Below, piece by piece: positions 25,323-33,712 of a stretch of 52,511 nucleotides of DNA; within the stretch, counting starts at the first letter, position 1; each line of letters opens with the position of its first letter. The position numbers were made by a program, and so were the translations under genes. Under the pieces are notes generated by a model. The model saw only the letters and a list, made by a program, of their open reading frames with translations, ran no database searches and was not told the origin of the DNA. The DNA lies in contig NEWR02000009.1 of NCBI GenBank assembly GCA_002869885.2, positions 225,318 to 277,828 on the forward strand. The letters are read 5' to 3'. The DNA is from Nitrospira sp. CG24C. GTDB lineage: Bacteria > Nitrospirota > Nitrospiria > Nitrospirales > Nitrospiraceae.

Positions 25323-26741
25323 ATGTTCAAGAAAATTCTGGTGGCCAACCGCGGCGAAATCGCCATGCGGATTATCCGCGCCTGCCGCGAATTGAACATC
25401 GCAACCGCCGCTATTTACTCCGAAGCCGACTCGACTGGAATCTACGTCAAGAAAGCGGATGAGTCCTACCTGGTCGGCCCGGGACCGGTCAAAGGCTTCC
25501 TGGACAGCCAACAGATCGTCAGCCTGGCACAACGGATCGGCGCTGATGCCATTCATCCAGGCTATGGATTTCTTTCAGAAAACTCGCAGTTTGCGCAGCT
25601 GTGCCACACCTCCGGCATTACCTTCATCGGCCCATCGCCGCAAGCCATCGACTTGATGGGGAGCAAGGTCAAAGCCCGCGATCTGGCCAAACGAGTCGGC
25701 ATTCCAATCGTCCCTGGAACCGAAGGCGGTGTCACCGACGTCAACGAAGCCTTGTCCTTTGCGAAAAACACCGGGTACCCCGTCATCATCAAAGCCAGCG
25801 CTGGCGGGGGAGGACGCGGTCTCCGGGTGGTGCGGTCAGATGCCGAGCTTCGCGAGAACATGGCGGTCGCGTCACGGGAAGCCCAGGCTTCGTTCGGTGA
25901 CGGCAGCGTCTTTCTTGAAAAATATCTCGAACGGCCGCACCATATCGAATTTCAGATCCTGGCCGACCGCCATGGCAACATCATTCACTTGGGCGAGCGC
26001 GATTGTTCGATTCAGCGCCGACATCAAAAGCTCATCGAGATCGCTCCCTCCTTAATTCTCACGCCACCGCTTCGCGCCGAGATGGGCGAAGCGGCCATCG
26101 CCATCGCCAAGGCGATCGATTATGACAATGCCGGCACCGTCGAGTTCCTCCTCGATCAGGACAGCCGCTATTACTTCATGGAGATGAACCCACGCCTCCA
26201 AGTCGAACATACGGTGACCGAGCAGATCACAGCCATCGACATCGTGCGCAATCAGATCGCCATTGCAGCCGGCATGCCCCTGGACATCACGCAGCAGGAA
26301 GTCACGCTTCAAGGCCATGCCATCCAGTGCCGCATCAACGCGGAAGACCCAAAGAACAACTTCCGGCCTTGCACCGGTACCATCACGGCCTATCTCTCCC
26401 CGGGCGGGATCGGGGTACGCATCGACGGAGCCGTCTACAAGGACTACACGGTGCCGCCCTACTACGACGCCCTCTTGGCCAAACTCACCGTGCGCGGCCG
26501 GACCTGGGAAGAAACCGTCAGCCGTATGAGACGGTCGCTCGAAGAATACGTCTTGCGCGGGGTGAAGACGACGATCCCCTTTATGATGGAAATCATGCAG
26601 GATCCTGACTTCATGGCAGGTCGTTTCGACACCTCCTACCTGGAGACACATCCTGAGCTGTTCAACTATCATGACTTTGAGCAGCCGGAAGATCTGGTGC
26701 TGGCACTGTCTGCGGCCATTGCCGCCTACGAAGGGCTGTAG
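25323..26741 (+). CDS. pycA: Biotin carboxylase subunit of two-subunit pyruvate (or 2-oxoglutarate) carboxylase
   Basis: 472 residues. ATP-grasp biotin carboxylase: N-terminal MFKKILVANRGEIAMRIIRA, ATP loop KASAGGGGRGLR near 158-169, HIEFQ in the central domain, EMNPRLQVEHTVTE with catalytic Glu and Arg, and a C-terminal domain with INAEDP. It carboxylates the biotin carried by the partner subunit, using ATP and bicarbonate. The partner gene lies 127 bases downstream and holds a pyruvate-type carboxyltransferase, so this is not an acetyl-CoA carboxylase AccC. In Nitrospirota the product would feed oxaloacetate to the reductive TCA cycle; the related 2-oxoglutarate carboxylase (CfiB) cannot be excluded. 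Confidence 0.9.
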   Translation: MFKKILVANRGEIAMRIIRACRELNIATAAIYSEADSTGIYVKKADESYLVGPGPVKGFLDSQQIVSLAQRIGADAIHPGYGFLSENSQFAQLCHTSGITFIGPSPQAIDLMGSKVKARDLAKRVGIPIVPGTEGGVTDVNEALSFAKNTGYPVIIKASAGGGGRGLRVVRSDAELRENMAVASREAQASFGDGSVFLEKYLERPHHIEFQILADRHGNIIHLGERDCSIQRRHQKLIEIAPSLILTPPLRAEMGEAAIAIAKAIDYDNAGTVEFLLDQDSRYYFMEMNPRLQVEHTVTEQITAIDIVRNQIAIAAGMPLDITQQEVTLQGHAIQCRINAEDPKNNFRPCTGTITAYLSPGGIGVRIDGAVYKDYTVPPYYDALLAKLTVRGRTWEETVSRMRRSLEEYVLRGVKTTIPFMMEIMQDPDFMAGRFDTSYLETHPELFNYHDFEQPEDLVLALSAAIAAYEGL

Positions 26742-26860
26742 CAGGATGCTGAAAAAGTCCGCCAGCGCAAGAAGACCGTTATTTGGTTTGTTTGGTTTGT
26801 CTCGTTTCTTTGGTTGAACCAGACCAGCCGGATCAACCAAAGAACCCAGATAAACCACTC
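26742..26860. repeat. REP-like half element joined to a TTTGGTT word hairpin
   Basis: Directly after the pycA stop comes caggatgctgaaaaagtccg (26742-26761). Then tatttggtttgtttggtttg (left arm) and gatcaaccaaagaaccc (right arm) follow to about 26857. The element sits between pycA and its partner gene, so it may tune read-through between subunits. Confidence 0.65.
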
Positions 26861-26868
26861 GGAAAATC

Positions 26869-28821
26869 ATGGCGACACGACGACCCTCACGAGCACAGGC
26901 CCCCAAGAAACAGACAGCCGGACCAGCCGTCCGGACGTCGAAAACACGCGCCCGTCGCGGCCAAGAACTGACAATCCAACCGGCGGCAGGCAAGCCTATC
27001 CTGATCACCGATGTCGCATTGCGCGACGGCCATCAGTCGCTCTTGGCCACGCGCATGCGGACGGAAGACATGCTGCCCATCGCCCAAAAGCTCGATGCCG
27101 TCGGCTATTGGTCGCTCGAGGTCTGGGGCGGCGCCACGTTCGATACCTGCCTGCGATTCCTCAAAGAGGATCCATGGGAACGGCTTCGCGCGCTGCGCGC
27201 CGCCATGCCCAACACCAAACTCCAAATGCTGCTCCGCGGGCAGAACCTGGTCGGCTATCGGCACTATGCCGACGATGTGCTGGAACGGTTCATTGAACGA
27301 TCCGCCGCCAATGGCATCGACGTCTTTCGCATCTTCGATGCGCTGAACGATATCCGCAACGTCGAACGGGCCATGCGGGAAGTCAAAGCCTGCGGCAAAC
27401 ATGTCGAAGCCGCCATCAGCTACACCGTGAGTCCCGTCCACAGCGTAGAGCGTTTCGTCAACATGGCGAAGCAGTTGGAGGACTTGGGAACCGACACGCT
27501 CTGCATCAAAGACATGGCTGGCCTCTTGACGCCGCTCGACGCCTATCACCTCATACGCCGGATCAAAGCGGCGGTGAAGGTTCCGATCCATTTGCATTCA
27601 CACTACACCTCAGGGATGGCCTCGATGACCTCCCTGATGGCGATCCTGGGCGGTCTGGACATGCTGGATACGTCTATCTCCCCGTTGGCCGGAGGCACCT
27701 CCCATCCACCGACGGAGACGATGGTGGCCTCGTTGCGCAATACCCAGTATGACACGGGGCTGGATCTCGCCTCGTTCCTCCCGATCACCGAACACTTCCG
27801 TTCTGTTCGGCGGAAGTATCGACAGTTCGAGAGCGAGTTTACCGGGGTCGATGCCGAGATCCTCACCTCCCAAATTCCCGGAGGCATGCTCTCGAATCTC
27901 GCTGCGCAACTGACCGAACAGAATGCCCTCGATCGGATCAAAGAGGTCCTGGATGAAGTGCCGCGTGTCCGGAAGGAAATGGGCTATCCCCCGCTCGTCA
28001 CCCCGACCAGTCAAATCGTGGGCACCCAAGCGACACTCAACGTCCTGACGGGCGAACGGTATAAAGTTATTACCACGGAAACCAAGAACTACTTCCTCGG
28101 ACTCTACGGGCGGGCGCCGGGCCTCCTCGATCGCGACATCATGGCCCGTGCAATCGGGGACGACTCTCCGATCAAGACGCGGCCCGCCGATCGGTTGGAG
28201 CCTGAACTCGAAGCCACCAAAAAAGATCTGCCCGCCTCGGCCACCACGATAGAAGATCAGCTGTCGTTCACCCTGTTCCCCACGATCGCACGAGACTTCT
28301 TCGAGGCGCGCGAGAAGGGAGACTTGACGCTGGAACCCCTGGAGGGCTTCTTGCCCAGTGGACCGGCTGCGGCCACTGAACTCCATTTGGCCCCGGCCGA
28401 ATTCAACGTCACGGTCCATGGCGAAACCTACCATGTACAGGTATCCGGTTCTGGACGGAAGGTTGACGGCCGCAAACCCTATTACATCCGGGTCAACGAT
28501 AAACTCGAAGAGGTCTCCTTGGAGCCGATCCAGGAAATCCTGGCCGGCGTGCCGGAGGCTCCAGACACTGGCGCAGGCGCTAAACGCAAACGGCCCAGGC
28601 CGTCCAAGCCTGGAGACGTGGCCCCCCCGATGCCAGGCCGCGTCGTCAAAGTACTCGTCTCCATGGATGCCGTGGTCAAGGCCGGCACTCCCCTCTTGAT
28701 CATCGAAGCCATGAAGATGGAAAGCCAAGTTCCGGCGCCGATCGACGGGAAAGTTACCGCGATCCTGGTCGCCGAGGGCGACAATGTGAAGACGGATGAA
28801 ACGGTCATCCAGCTGGAGTAG
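26869..28821 (+). CDS. pycB: Carboxyltransferase-biotin carrier subunit (pyruvate carboxylase subunit B type)
   Basis: 650 residues. After a basic leader of about 40 residues, the carboxyltransferase barrel begins with TDVALRDGHQSLLATRM (from about 47, metal-binding Asp) and has DLGTDTLCIKDMAGLLTP with catalytic Lys and HLHSHYTSGM with metal His. A PYC-type conserved domain follows (SQIPGGMLSNL). The C-terminal biotinyl domain has EAMKMES with biotinyl K616. The carboxyl group passes from biotin to pyruvate (oxaloacetate) or possibly to 2-oxoglutarate. The domain order matches oxaloacetate decarboxylase alpha and PycB. The downstream lipoprotein gene overlaps its 3' end. Confidence 0.92.
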   Translation: MATRRPSRAQAPKKQTAGPAVRTSKTRARRGQELTIQPAAGKPILITDVALRDGHQSLLATRMRTEDMLPIAQKLDAVGYWSLEVWGGATFDTCLRFLKEDPWERLRALRAAMPNTKLQMLLRGQNLVGYRHYADDVLERFIERSAANGIDVFRIFDALNDIRNVERAMREVKACGKHVEAAISYTVSPVHSVERFVNMAKQLEDLGTDTLCIKDMAGLLTPLDAYHLIRRIKAAVKVPIHLHSHYTSGMASMTSLMAILGGLDMLDTSISPLAGGTSHPPTETMVASLRNTQYDTGLDLASFLPITEHFRSVRRKYRQFESEFTGVDAEILTSQIPGGMLSNLAAQLTEQNALDRIKEVLDEVPRVRKEMGYPPLVTPTSQIVGTQATLNVLTGERYKVITTETKNYFLGLYGRAPGLLDRDIMARAIGDDSPIKTRPADRLEPELEATKKDLPASATTIEDQLSFTLFPTIARDFFEAREKGDLTLEPLEGFLPSGPAAATELHLAPAEFNVTVHGETYHVQVSGSGRKVDGRKPYYIRVNDKLEEVSLEPIQEILAGVPEAPDTGAGAKRKRPRPSKPGDVAPPMPGRVVKVLVSMDAVVKAGTPLLIIEAMKMESQVPAPIDGKVTAILVAEGDNVKTDETVIQLE

Positions 28822-29788
28822 CCTGAAAGCCCCGCGTGCCCCCGTTCATGCATGCAGACAGGCCCTTGCTGCGCTGCTCACCTTCATCCTGTTATGTCAG
28901 ACCATGATCGCCTGCTCGTCTCCCTCGCCGATTCCAGCACAGTTCGATGCCATTGAGCGCATACCCATTCACACCGTCCTCGTCCATGGCCAGCAAATCG
29001 CCTATCTGGATGTCGGCACAGGCCCGCCGGTCATCTTGATCCACGGCTTCGGGGGATCGATGTGGCAATGGGAACATCAGCAGCATGCGCTGTCGCAGCA
29101 CTTCCGCGTCCTCACGCTCGATTTGCCCGGCGCAGGACTGTCCGATAAGCCTGAGATCGAGTACCGGCCTGATCAGATGCTCGACTTCTTTGTCGGATTC
29201 ATGGATGCCGTAAAAGTCCCACAAGCCACGTTAGTCGGTAATTCCATGGGCGCCGGCTTGGCCATCGGCATGGCGCTGGCCCACCCCACACAAGTCGACA
29301 AGCTCGTCCTGATTGACGGGCTGCCGCCACAAGTCATGGAAAAACTCACCAGTCCGTCGGTCAGACGCGCCCTGGAAACCAGCGCACCATCCTGGCTCGT
29401 CTCATTCGGCAACAGGCTGTTCGGCGGACTGATGATTGAGTCTGTCCTAAGAGAAATCGTGCATGATCCGGCACTCCTCACACCGGCTGTCATCGAGCGG
29501 TCCAATCGTAACCGTCAACGTCCCGGACTTATCAAACCTATATTGGCCGTCAAAGGAAGCCTTCCATTATGGGAGTCCGGGTTTGCCACACGCATCGGTG
29601 AAATCACCCACCCAACGCTGGTGCTTTGGGGAGAAGAAGATCGGGTGTTCCCCCTCGCCGTAGGCGAAGGACTCCACCAGACTATCAAGGGGTCACGATT
29701 CATCCGAGTCCCCAAGGCGGGACACATCCCACAGTGGGAACGACCCGATGTGGTCAACCAGGAACTCATCACCTTTATTCGCCGCTAA
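28796..29788 (+). CDS. Lipid-anchored alpha/beta hydrolase
   Basis: 330 residues. The only in-frame ATG (28796) overlaps pycB by 26 bases. It is supported because it keeps a lipoprotein signal (ALLTFILLCQTMIAC, C40). The hydrolase core shows VILIHGFGGSMWQWEHQ (oxyanion), LDLPGAGLSDKP, the nucleophile elbow VGNSMGAG with S150, WGEEDRVFP with the acid, and KAGHIPQWE with the His. The full triad is present, so it is probably active on an ester or related bond at the membrane. Translational coupling to pycB is likely; a metabolic link is not evident. Confidence 0.88.
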   Translation: MKRSSSWSSLKAPRAPVHACRQALAALLTFILLCQTMIACSSPSPIPAQFDAIERIPIHTVLVHGQQIAYLDVGTGPPVILIHGFGGSMWQWEHQQHALSQHFRVLTLDLPGAGLSDKPEIEYRPDQMLDFFVGFMDAVKVPQATLVGNSMGAGLAIGMALAHPTQVDKLVLIDGLPPQVMEKLTSPSVRRALETSAPSWLVSFGNRLFGGLMIESVLREIVHDPALLTPAVIERSNRNRQRPGLIKPILAVKGSLPLWESGFATRIGEITHPTLVLWGEEDRVFPLAVGEGLHQTIKGSRFIRVPKAGHIPQWERPDVVNQELITFIRR

Positions 29789-29995
29789 CAGGATGCTGAA
29801 ACAGTCCGCCAGCCTGTCTTGTCTATTTGGTTTGTTTGGTTTGTCTTGTTTGTTTGGCTGAATGAAACTTGCCAGATAAACCAAATCAACCAGATAAACA
29901 AAACAAACCAGATGGACCAGATAGACCGAGCTTGTCCCAGACATGTAGACCATCGAGGTCCTGCTGTGCCAAAATGGTTTTCGACAACCTGTGAA
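29789..29995. repeat. REP-like half element, TTTGGTT word hairpin and short dispersed repeat
   Basis: It starts with caggatgctgaaacagtccg immediately after the hydrolase stop. The long word hairpin follows, with left arm tatttggtttgtttggttt (29822) and right arm aaccaaatcaaccagataaac (29878). Next is the cttgtcccagac repeat (29931-29993) shared with 6688. It fills the 273-base gap before the thiol peroxidase gene; the ribosome site AAGGAGG at 30050 belongs to that gene. Confidence 0.65.
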
Positions 29996-30061
29996 CAGCA
30001 CAAGCGCACGCAACAGTATTCTTCATAAAATGGTCACTATCTCTTCACCAAGGAGGGTTTC

Positions 30062-30718
30062 ATGAGGGCAGCATATCGAATGATCGTCGGGGCCACCGTC
30101 TGCATGGCAATCGGGTTCGCTGGATGCGCAAGCAGCGGCAGCTCCAGTTTCCTCTACAAGAATTACACCGTCACTGACGGCAGTGCCATGGCTGGTGAAG
30201 GCCGCACCGTCCTCTTCAAGGGAAGCCCCCTTGTATTATCAGGAACCGGCATTAAAGTCGGCGACGCCCTCAGGGAGGTGACGCTGACACAGACCGACCT
30301 CTCGCCGATCGCCCTCACCGACACCACGGGCAAGGGTAAGGTCCGGATCATCAGCGTCGTGCCCTCGCTCGACACCCCAGTGTGCGAACAACAGACCCAC
30401 TATCTGAGCGAAAAAAATAAGGGCCTCGACAAGATGGTTGAATTGGTGACCGTGAGCGTCGACACCCCCTTCGCGCAAAAACGATTCGCAGGAGAAGCCC
30501 ATATCGCCAATGTCACCTTCCTCTCCGACTATAAGGATGCTGAGTTCGGCAAAGCCTACGGACTACTTCTCAAGGGCCCCCACATCCTGGCTCGTACCAT
30601 CATGGTGGTCGATGCCCACAATACTGTGCGGTATCTGCAGATCACGCCTGAACTGACCCAGCTACCGGACCTGGATAAGGCCTTCGCCGTGGCCAAGTCA
30701 TTGATCACCGCAAGCTGA
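30062..30718 (+). CDS. tpx: Lipoprotein thiol peroxidase (Tpx-type) without resolving Cys
   Basis: 218 residues. Strong AAGGAGG before ATG. Lipobox GFAGC (C22) makes it a membrane-anchored form, whereas typical Tpx is a soluble protein of about 167 residues. The core is clearly Tpx: SVVPSLDTPVCEQQTHYLSE with peroxidatic C108, then VSVDTPFAQKRFAGEAHIAN, FGKAYGLLLKG and ARTIMVVDAHNTVRY. The resolving Cys of Tpx (in RFC) is Ala here (A143), and no other Cys lies in the mature domain, so it should act as a 1-Cys peroxidase needing an external thiol. It detoxifies peroxides in the envelope. Confidence 0.88.
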   Translation: MRAAYRMIVGATVCMAIGFAGCASSGSSSFLYKNYTVTDGSAMAGEGRTVLFKGSPLVLSGTGIKVGDALREVTLTQTDLSPIALTDTTGKGKVRIISVVPSLDTPVCEQQTHYLSEKNKGLDKMVELVTVSVDTPFAQKRFAGEAHIANVTFLSDYKDAEFGKAYGLLLKGPHILARTIMVVDAHNTVRYLQITPELTQLPDLDKAFAVAKSLITAS

Positions 30719-30848
30719 CCGAGGCAAGGCAAGATTGAGGCTCAAGCCAGGATGTTCGAGGTTCTGCGTTCGAGGTTTTAGAACTTCGAACTCGGAACCT
30801 CGAACTGTTCTGTCGAAACCTTAGCCTTAACCTCAGCCTTCCTTTAGA
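30719..30848. repeat. Nested two-word hairpin
   Basis: Outer words aaggcaagattgaggctcaa (30723) pair with accttagccttaacctcagc (30818). The inner words ttcgaggttctgcgttcgag (30755) pair with acttcgaactcggaacctcg (30783). It lies directly 3' of tpx and reaches to within ten bases of the sthA start. Confidence 0.6.
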
Positions 30849-30856
30849 ATGAAGCG

Positions 30857-32284
30857 ATGGCCCAATACGATCTTCTCGTCATAGGGAGTGGACCAGCCGG
30901 CCAGAAGGCCGCGGTCCAGGCCGCTAAGCTCGGCAAGAAAGTCGGCATCGTCGAGCGCAAAGCAGTCGTCGGCGGCGTCTCCACCAACACCGGCACCATC
31001 CCCAGCAAAGCCCTCCGCGAAGCTGTCCTCTATCTCTCGGGATTCCGTCAACGCAACCTGTACGGAGCCGGTTATCGTCTGAAAGAGACGGTCACCATCG
31101 AAGATCTCGCCTTTCGCGCCAACCACATCATCAAGAACGAAATTGAGATCGTGGAAGACCAGATGGCGCGTAATCGCATCGACCTGATCTATGGAGAGGC
31201 CAGCTTCATCGATCCTCACCAGCTCCTCATTCAACAGGCCGGCACGTTGGCTGAACATGGTGCCCACGTCATCATCATCGCAGTGGGGACTGAGCCGACC
31301 AGGCCGGACGACATTCCATTCGATGGGCAAACGATTATCGACACCGATGGCCTCGTTACGCTGAAACACCTTCCACCCTCGATGGTCATTGTCGGCGGAG
31401 GCGTAATCGGCACAGAGTACGCATCGATCTTGGCCATGATCGGTGTGTCGGTCATTCTGATCGACAAGCGACCGCGCTTGCTCGAATTTGTCGATGCTCA
31501 GATCATCGAAGCCCTCCAACGGCAGATGACAGATATCGGCGTCACGATCTACCATGAAGAAGAAGCCGTCGCGATCCGAAAAGAGTCCGACGGACAGGTC
31601 ACAGTCTCGCTGGCACACCGGCCACCGATTACTACCACGACGCTCATGTATGCCATCGGCCGCATCGGCGCCACGAAGCGCCTGAACCTCGAGGCCGTCG
31701 GCATCAAGCCGGATACGCGAGGCCGCGTGGCCGTAAACGACCACTTCCAGACAGCCGTCCCCCATATCTACGCCGCAGGCGATGTCATCGGTTTTCCCGC
31801 TTTGGCCTCTACCTCCATGCAGCAAGGGCGCCATGCCGCCTGCCATGCCTTTGGCCATCCTGACCATACAGATACGGACCTCCTCCCATTCGGCATCTAC
31901 GCCATTCCGGAAATCTCTTTGGTAGGGCGGAATGAGGAAGAGTTGAATAAGGCAGGGGTTCCCTATGGGGTCGGCATCGCCCACTATCGGGAAATTGCCC
32001 GTGGACAGCTGATCGGCGATGACACCGGTATGCTGAAGCTGCTGTTTCATCGCCACACCCGTGCTCTCCTGGGCGTCCATGCCATCGGAGAAGGGGCTAC
32101 GGAACTCATTCACATTGGCCAGGCCGTCATGGCTTACAAGGGAACGATCGATTACTTCATCGACACCGTCTTCAACTACCCGACCCTGGCGGAATGTTAT
32201 AAAGTCGCCGCGCACGACGGCATTAATCGTCTGCCGAGGCCCTGGCCCAGACGGACGTTGGACGTGAAACACGAGCAACCGTAA
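30857..32284 (+). CDS. sthA: Soluble pyridine nucleotide transhydrogenase-like flavoprotein
   Basis: 475 residues. FAD site VIGSGPAGQKAAVQAAKLGK near 7-26. GGVSTNTGTIPSKALREA is the SthA-type version of the disulfide region and lacks the redox Cys pair of lipoamide dehydrogenases. The NAD(P) site is MVIVGGGVIGTEYASILAM near 177. A second FAD motif IYAAGDVIGFPALAST and a C-terminal dimerisation domain (DTVFNYPTLAECYKVAA) complete it. SthA balances NADH and NADPH in the cytoplasm. A large antisense open frame (30833-32278) is a shadow. A perfect palindrome overlaps the stop codon. Confidence 0.92.
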   Translation: MAQYDLLVIGSGPAGQKAAVQAAKLGKKVGIVERKAVVGGVSTNTGTIPSKALREAVLYLSGFRQRNLYGAGYRLKETVTIEDLAFRANHIIKNEIEIVEDQMARNRIDLIYGEASFIDPHQLLIQQAGTLAEHGAHVIIIAVGTEPTRPDDIPFDGQTIIDTDGLVTLKHLPPSMVIVGGGVIGTEYASILAMIGVSVILIDKRPRLLEFVDAQIIEALQRQMTDIGVTIYHEEEAVAIRKESDGQVTVSLAHRPPITTTTLMYAIGRIGATKRLNLEAVGIKPDTRGRVAVNDHFQTAVPHIYAAGDVIGFPALASTSMQQGRHAACHAFGHPDHTDTDLLPFGIYAIPEISLVGRNEEELNKAGVPYGVGIAHYREIARGQLIGDDTGMLKLLFHRHTRALLGVHAIGEGATELIHIGQAVMAYKGTIDYFIDTVFNYPTLAECYKVAAHDGINRLPRPWPRRTLDVKHEQP

Positions 32285-32314
32285 TGCTCAATGTTCAATT
32301 GAACATTGAGCATT
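32283..32314. terminator. 32-bp perfect palindrome at the sthA stop
   Basis: AATGCTCAATGTTCAA (32283-32298) is followed with no spacer by its exact reverse complement (32299-32314). It overlaps the TAA stop by two bases, and a further word tgaacatt follows. A cruciform or terminator-like hairpin without a U tract. Confidence 0.55.
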
Positions 32315-32376
32315 GAACATTCCTCAGAAACGCGAGATACCCATCACGAGAGACGGTTTATACAGAAAGAGGTTCC

Positions 32377-33045
32377 ATGTCCTTTACAGATCGCTTGAGA
32401 CAACTCGCCACACCTATCTGGGATGCCCAACTGACCCATCCGTTCGTCGTGGCGTTGGGCAAGGGAACCTTGCCGGAGAAAAAATTCAAGTACTACATCC
32501 TGCAGGACGCCAGGTTTCTCGGTGACCTCGCCCGTGTATTTTCTGCAGGAGCGCTGAGAGCGCCGGATTCAGAATCGGCCCTGCGCCTGACGAAACTCGC
32601 CGAAGACACCATTGTCGTCGAACGGAGCCTCCACGAGGGATACGGATCACGGTGGAACATGACCGCAAAGGAAATGACTGCCGTGCCCATGGCGCCGACA
32701 AACTACGCCTACACCAGGCACATGCTCACCGTCGCCCATACAAGCTCGGCAGCGGAAATCACCGTTGTGGCCCTCCCCTGCGCCTGGATCTACTGCGTCA
32801 TCGGACAACATCTCCTAAAGCATGGCCTGCCGAAAAAAGATCACCCCTATCGGGACTGGCTTATGCTCTACGCCTCACCTGAGTTTGCCAAAGTGCAGGA
32901 ATGGATGCGTAAGAAAGTGGACCAGTGGGCCAAGACGGCCGGGAAAGAAGAGAAACGGCGGATGGAAGAATCGTTCGTCACCAGCTCGCGCTATGAGTGG
33001 ATGTTTTGGGAGATGGCGTGGAACGAGGAGAAGTGGCCGGTGTAA
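32377..33045 (+). CDS. tenA: TenA-family thiaminase II / aminopyrimidine hydrolase
   Basis: 222 residues. TenA hydrolyses aminopyrimidine breakdown products of thiamine to recover HMP (some members cleave thiamine). Key residues: FKYYILQDARFL (D44), ALPCAWIYCVIG with nucleophile C135, and the C-terminal SRYEWMFWEMAWNEEKWPV with E207/E212. Length and spacing are normal. The product HMP would be phosphorylated by ThiD, encoded 7.4 kb away. No TPP riboswitch-like sequence is seen in the 90-base upstream gap. Confidence 0.93.
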   Translation: MSFTDRLRQLATPIWDAQLTHPFVVALGKGTLPEKKFKYYILQDARFLGDLARVFSAGALRAPDSESALRLTKLAEDTIVVERSLHEGYGSRWNMTAKEMTAVPMAPTNYAYTRHMLTVAHTSSAAEITVVALPCAWIYCVIGQHLLKHGLPKKDHPYRDWLMLYASPEFAKVQEWMRKKVDQWAKTAGKEEKRRMEESFVTSSRYEWMFWEMAWNEEKWPV

Positions 33046-33120
33046 GAGGGCGGGCCAAGGCTGGGAGGCTCGCTCCGCGTGGAGCCACAGAGCGCGCGCC
33101 CGCAACGACGGGTCCTGTCA

Positions 33121-33196
33121 CTGACCTGGAGTCCCTCCGTCCTCGCACCCCGCCCGGTGTAGGGACCCCGCTGCGGGCGGAGGGACTCCAGGTCAG
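33121..33196. repeat. Perfect 19-bp inverted repeat
   Basis: ctgacctggagtccctccg (33121-33139) and its exact reverse complement (33178-33196) flank a 38-base GC-rich loop. It is part of the non-coding 538-base region between tenA and the accessory island and lies just left of the long direct repeat. Confidence 0.65.
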
Positions 33197-33221
33197 CGCC
33201 ACCCGTCCAGGGGCAAAGGCC

Positions 33222-33520
33222 AAGTTCAACGGCGCTCTGATCACGCTCCGAGAACCTCCCAGCCCTGGCCCTAAAGTAAGACACCGGCCGAGAGGGATAG
33301 AAAGGGAAGAAAGACGGATCCCCCAGGTCAAGCTCGGAGGGCAGGCAGCAGGGCCGTTCCATTGCTCGCGCAACGCGCGACCTGTTGGGAAACGCGGCGT
33401 CTCGGCGCCGCGCGGGAGAGCGGGTGAGAACCGGAAACAGGCCCTCGTTGGACGCGCGCAGTTTGGCCCGGCCCTGCTACCTGCTCGAAGAAAACCATCG
33501 GCCACCAGAGAGAGGAAGAA
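33222..33520. repeat. Long direct repeat, copy 1 (island left edge), containing a MITE
   Basis: It starts caacggcgctctgatcacgc and is matched over about 290 bases by 38285-38573 in the same orientation. Inside, 33339-33486 is a MITE-like unit with inverted ends gggcaggcagcaggg / ccctgctacctgctc and the conserved core gctcgcgcaacgcgcg. Long open frames across it are caused by GC-rich composition. Confidence 0.7.
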
Positions 33521-33583
33521 AATGACCTTCCCGATAATTGCTGAAGCGCAACGGCTTGCGCGGGAGTGGAAGCCGAGAGACAA

Positions 33584-33712
33584 ATGAGCAACGACCGCCC
33601 CAAACGCGAGAGCATGTTCCTCGAAGAAGCGACCGTCTCCTACATGTGGGAGATCGCCGCTATCATGAAACTCCCAAAGGCGAGAGGTCTAAGATGCATC
33701 ATCTTCTGTTGA
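33584..33712 (+). pseudogene. Truncated small protein, N-terminus MSNDRPKRESMFLEEA
   Basis: 42 residues: MSNDRPKRESMFLEEATVSY, then MWEIAAIMKLPKARGLRCII. The first 30 residues resemble a small Nitrospira protein type as I recall it (…EEATVSNMWEIAAIVEVLE), but the continuation is lost, so it is probably a 5' remnant. It overlaps the start of the PDZ lipoprotein gene by 19 bases. A 21-residue frame (33522-33587) ends in an ATGA overlap with its start. Confidence 0.4.

Noticed and set aside
27610..28728. 372-codon open frame antisense to pycB
   Set aside because: Shadow of a high-GC coding region; pycB is clearly the real gene.
30833..32278. 481-codon open frame antisense to sthA
   Set aside because: It mirrors the sthA codons in the opposite frame; sthA has complete FAD and NAD motifs, and the antisense protein has no recognisable fold and a poor start.
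32285..32376. TPP riboswitch before tenA (also checked before thiD)
   Set aside because: No match to the conserved CTGAGA and ACCTGA blocks was found in the gap before tenA; thiD lies eight bases from the previous stop.
32997..33587. Long open frames on both strands across the 33-kb repeat
   Set aside because: They are Arg/Pro-rich, run through the repeat and its inverted ends, and disappear in the second copy of the same repeat; GC-rich composition explains them.
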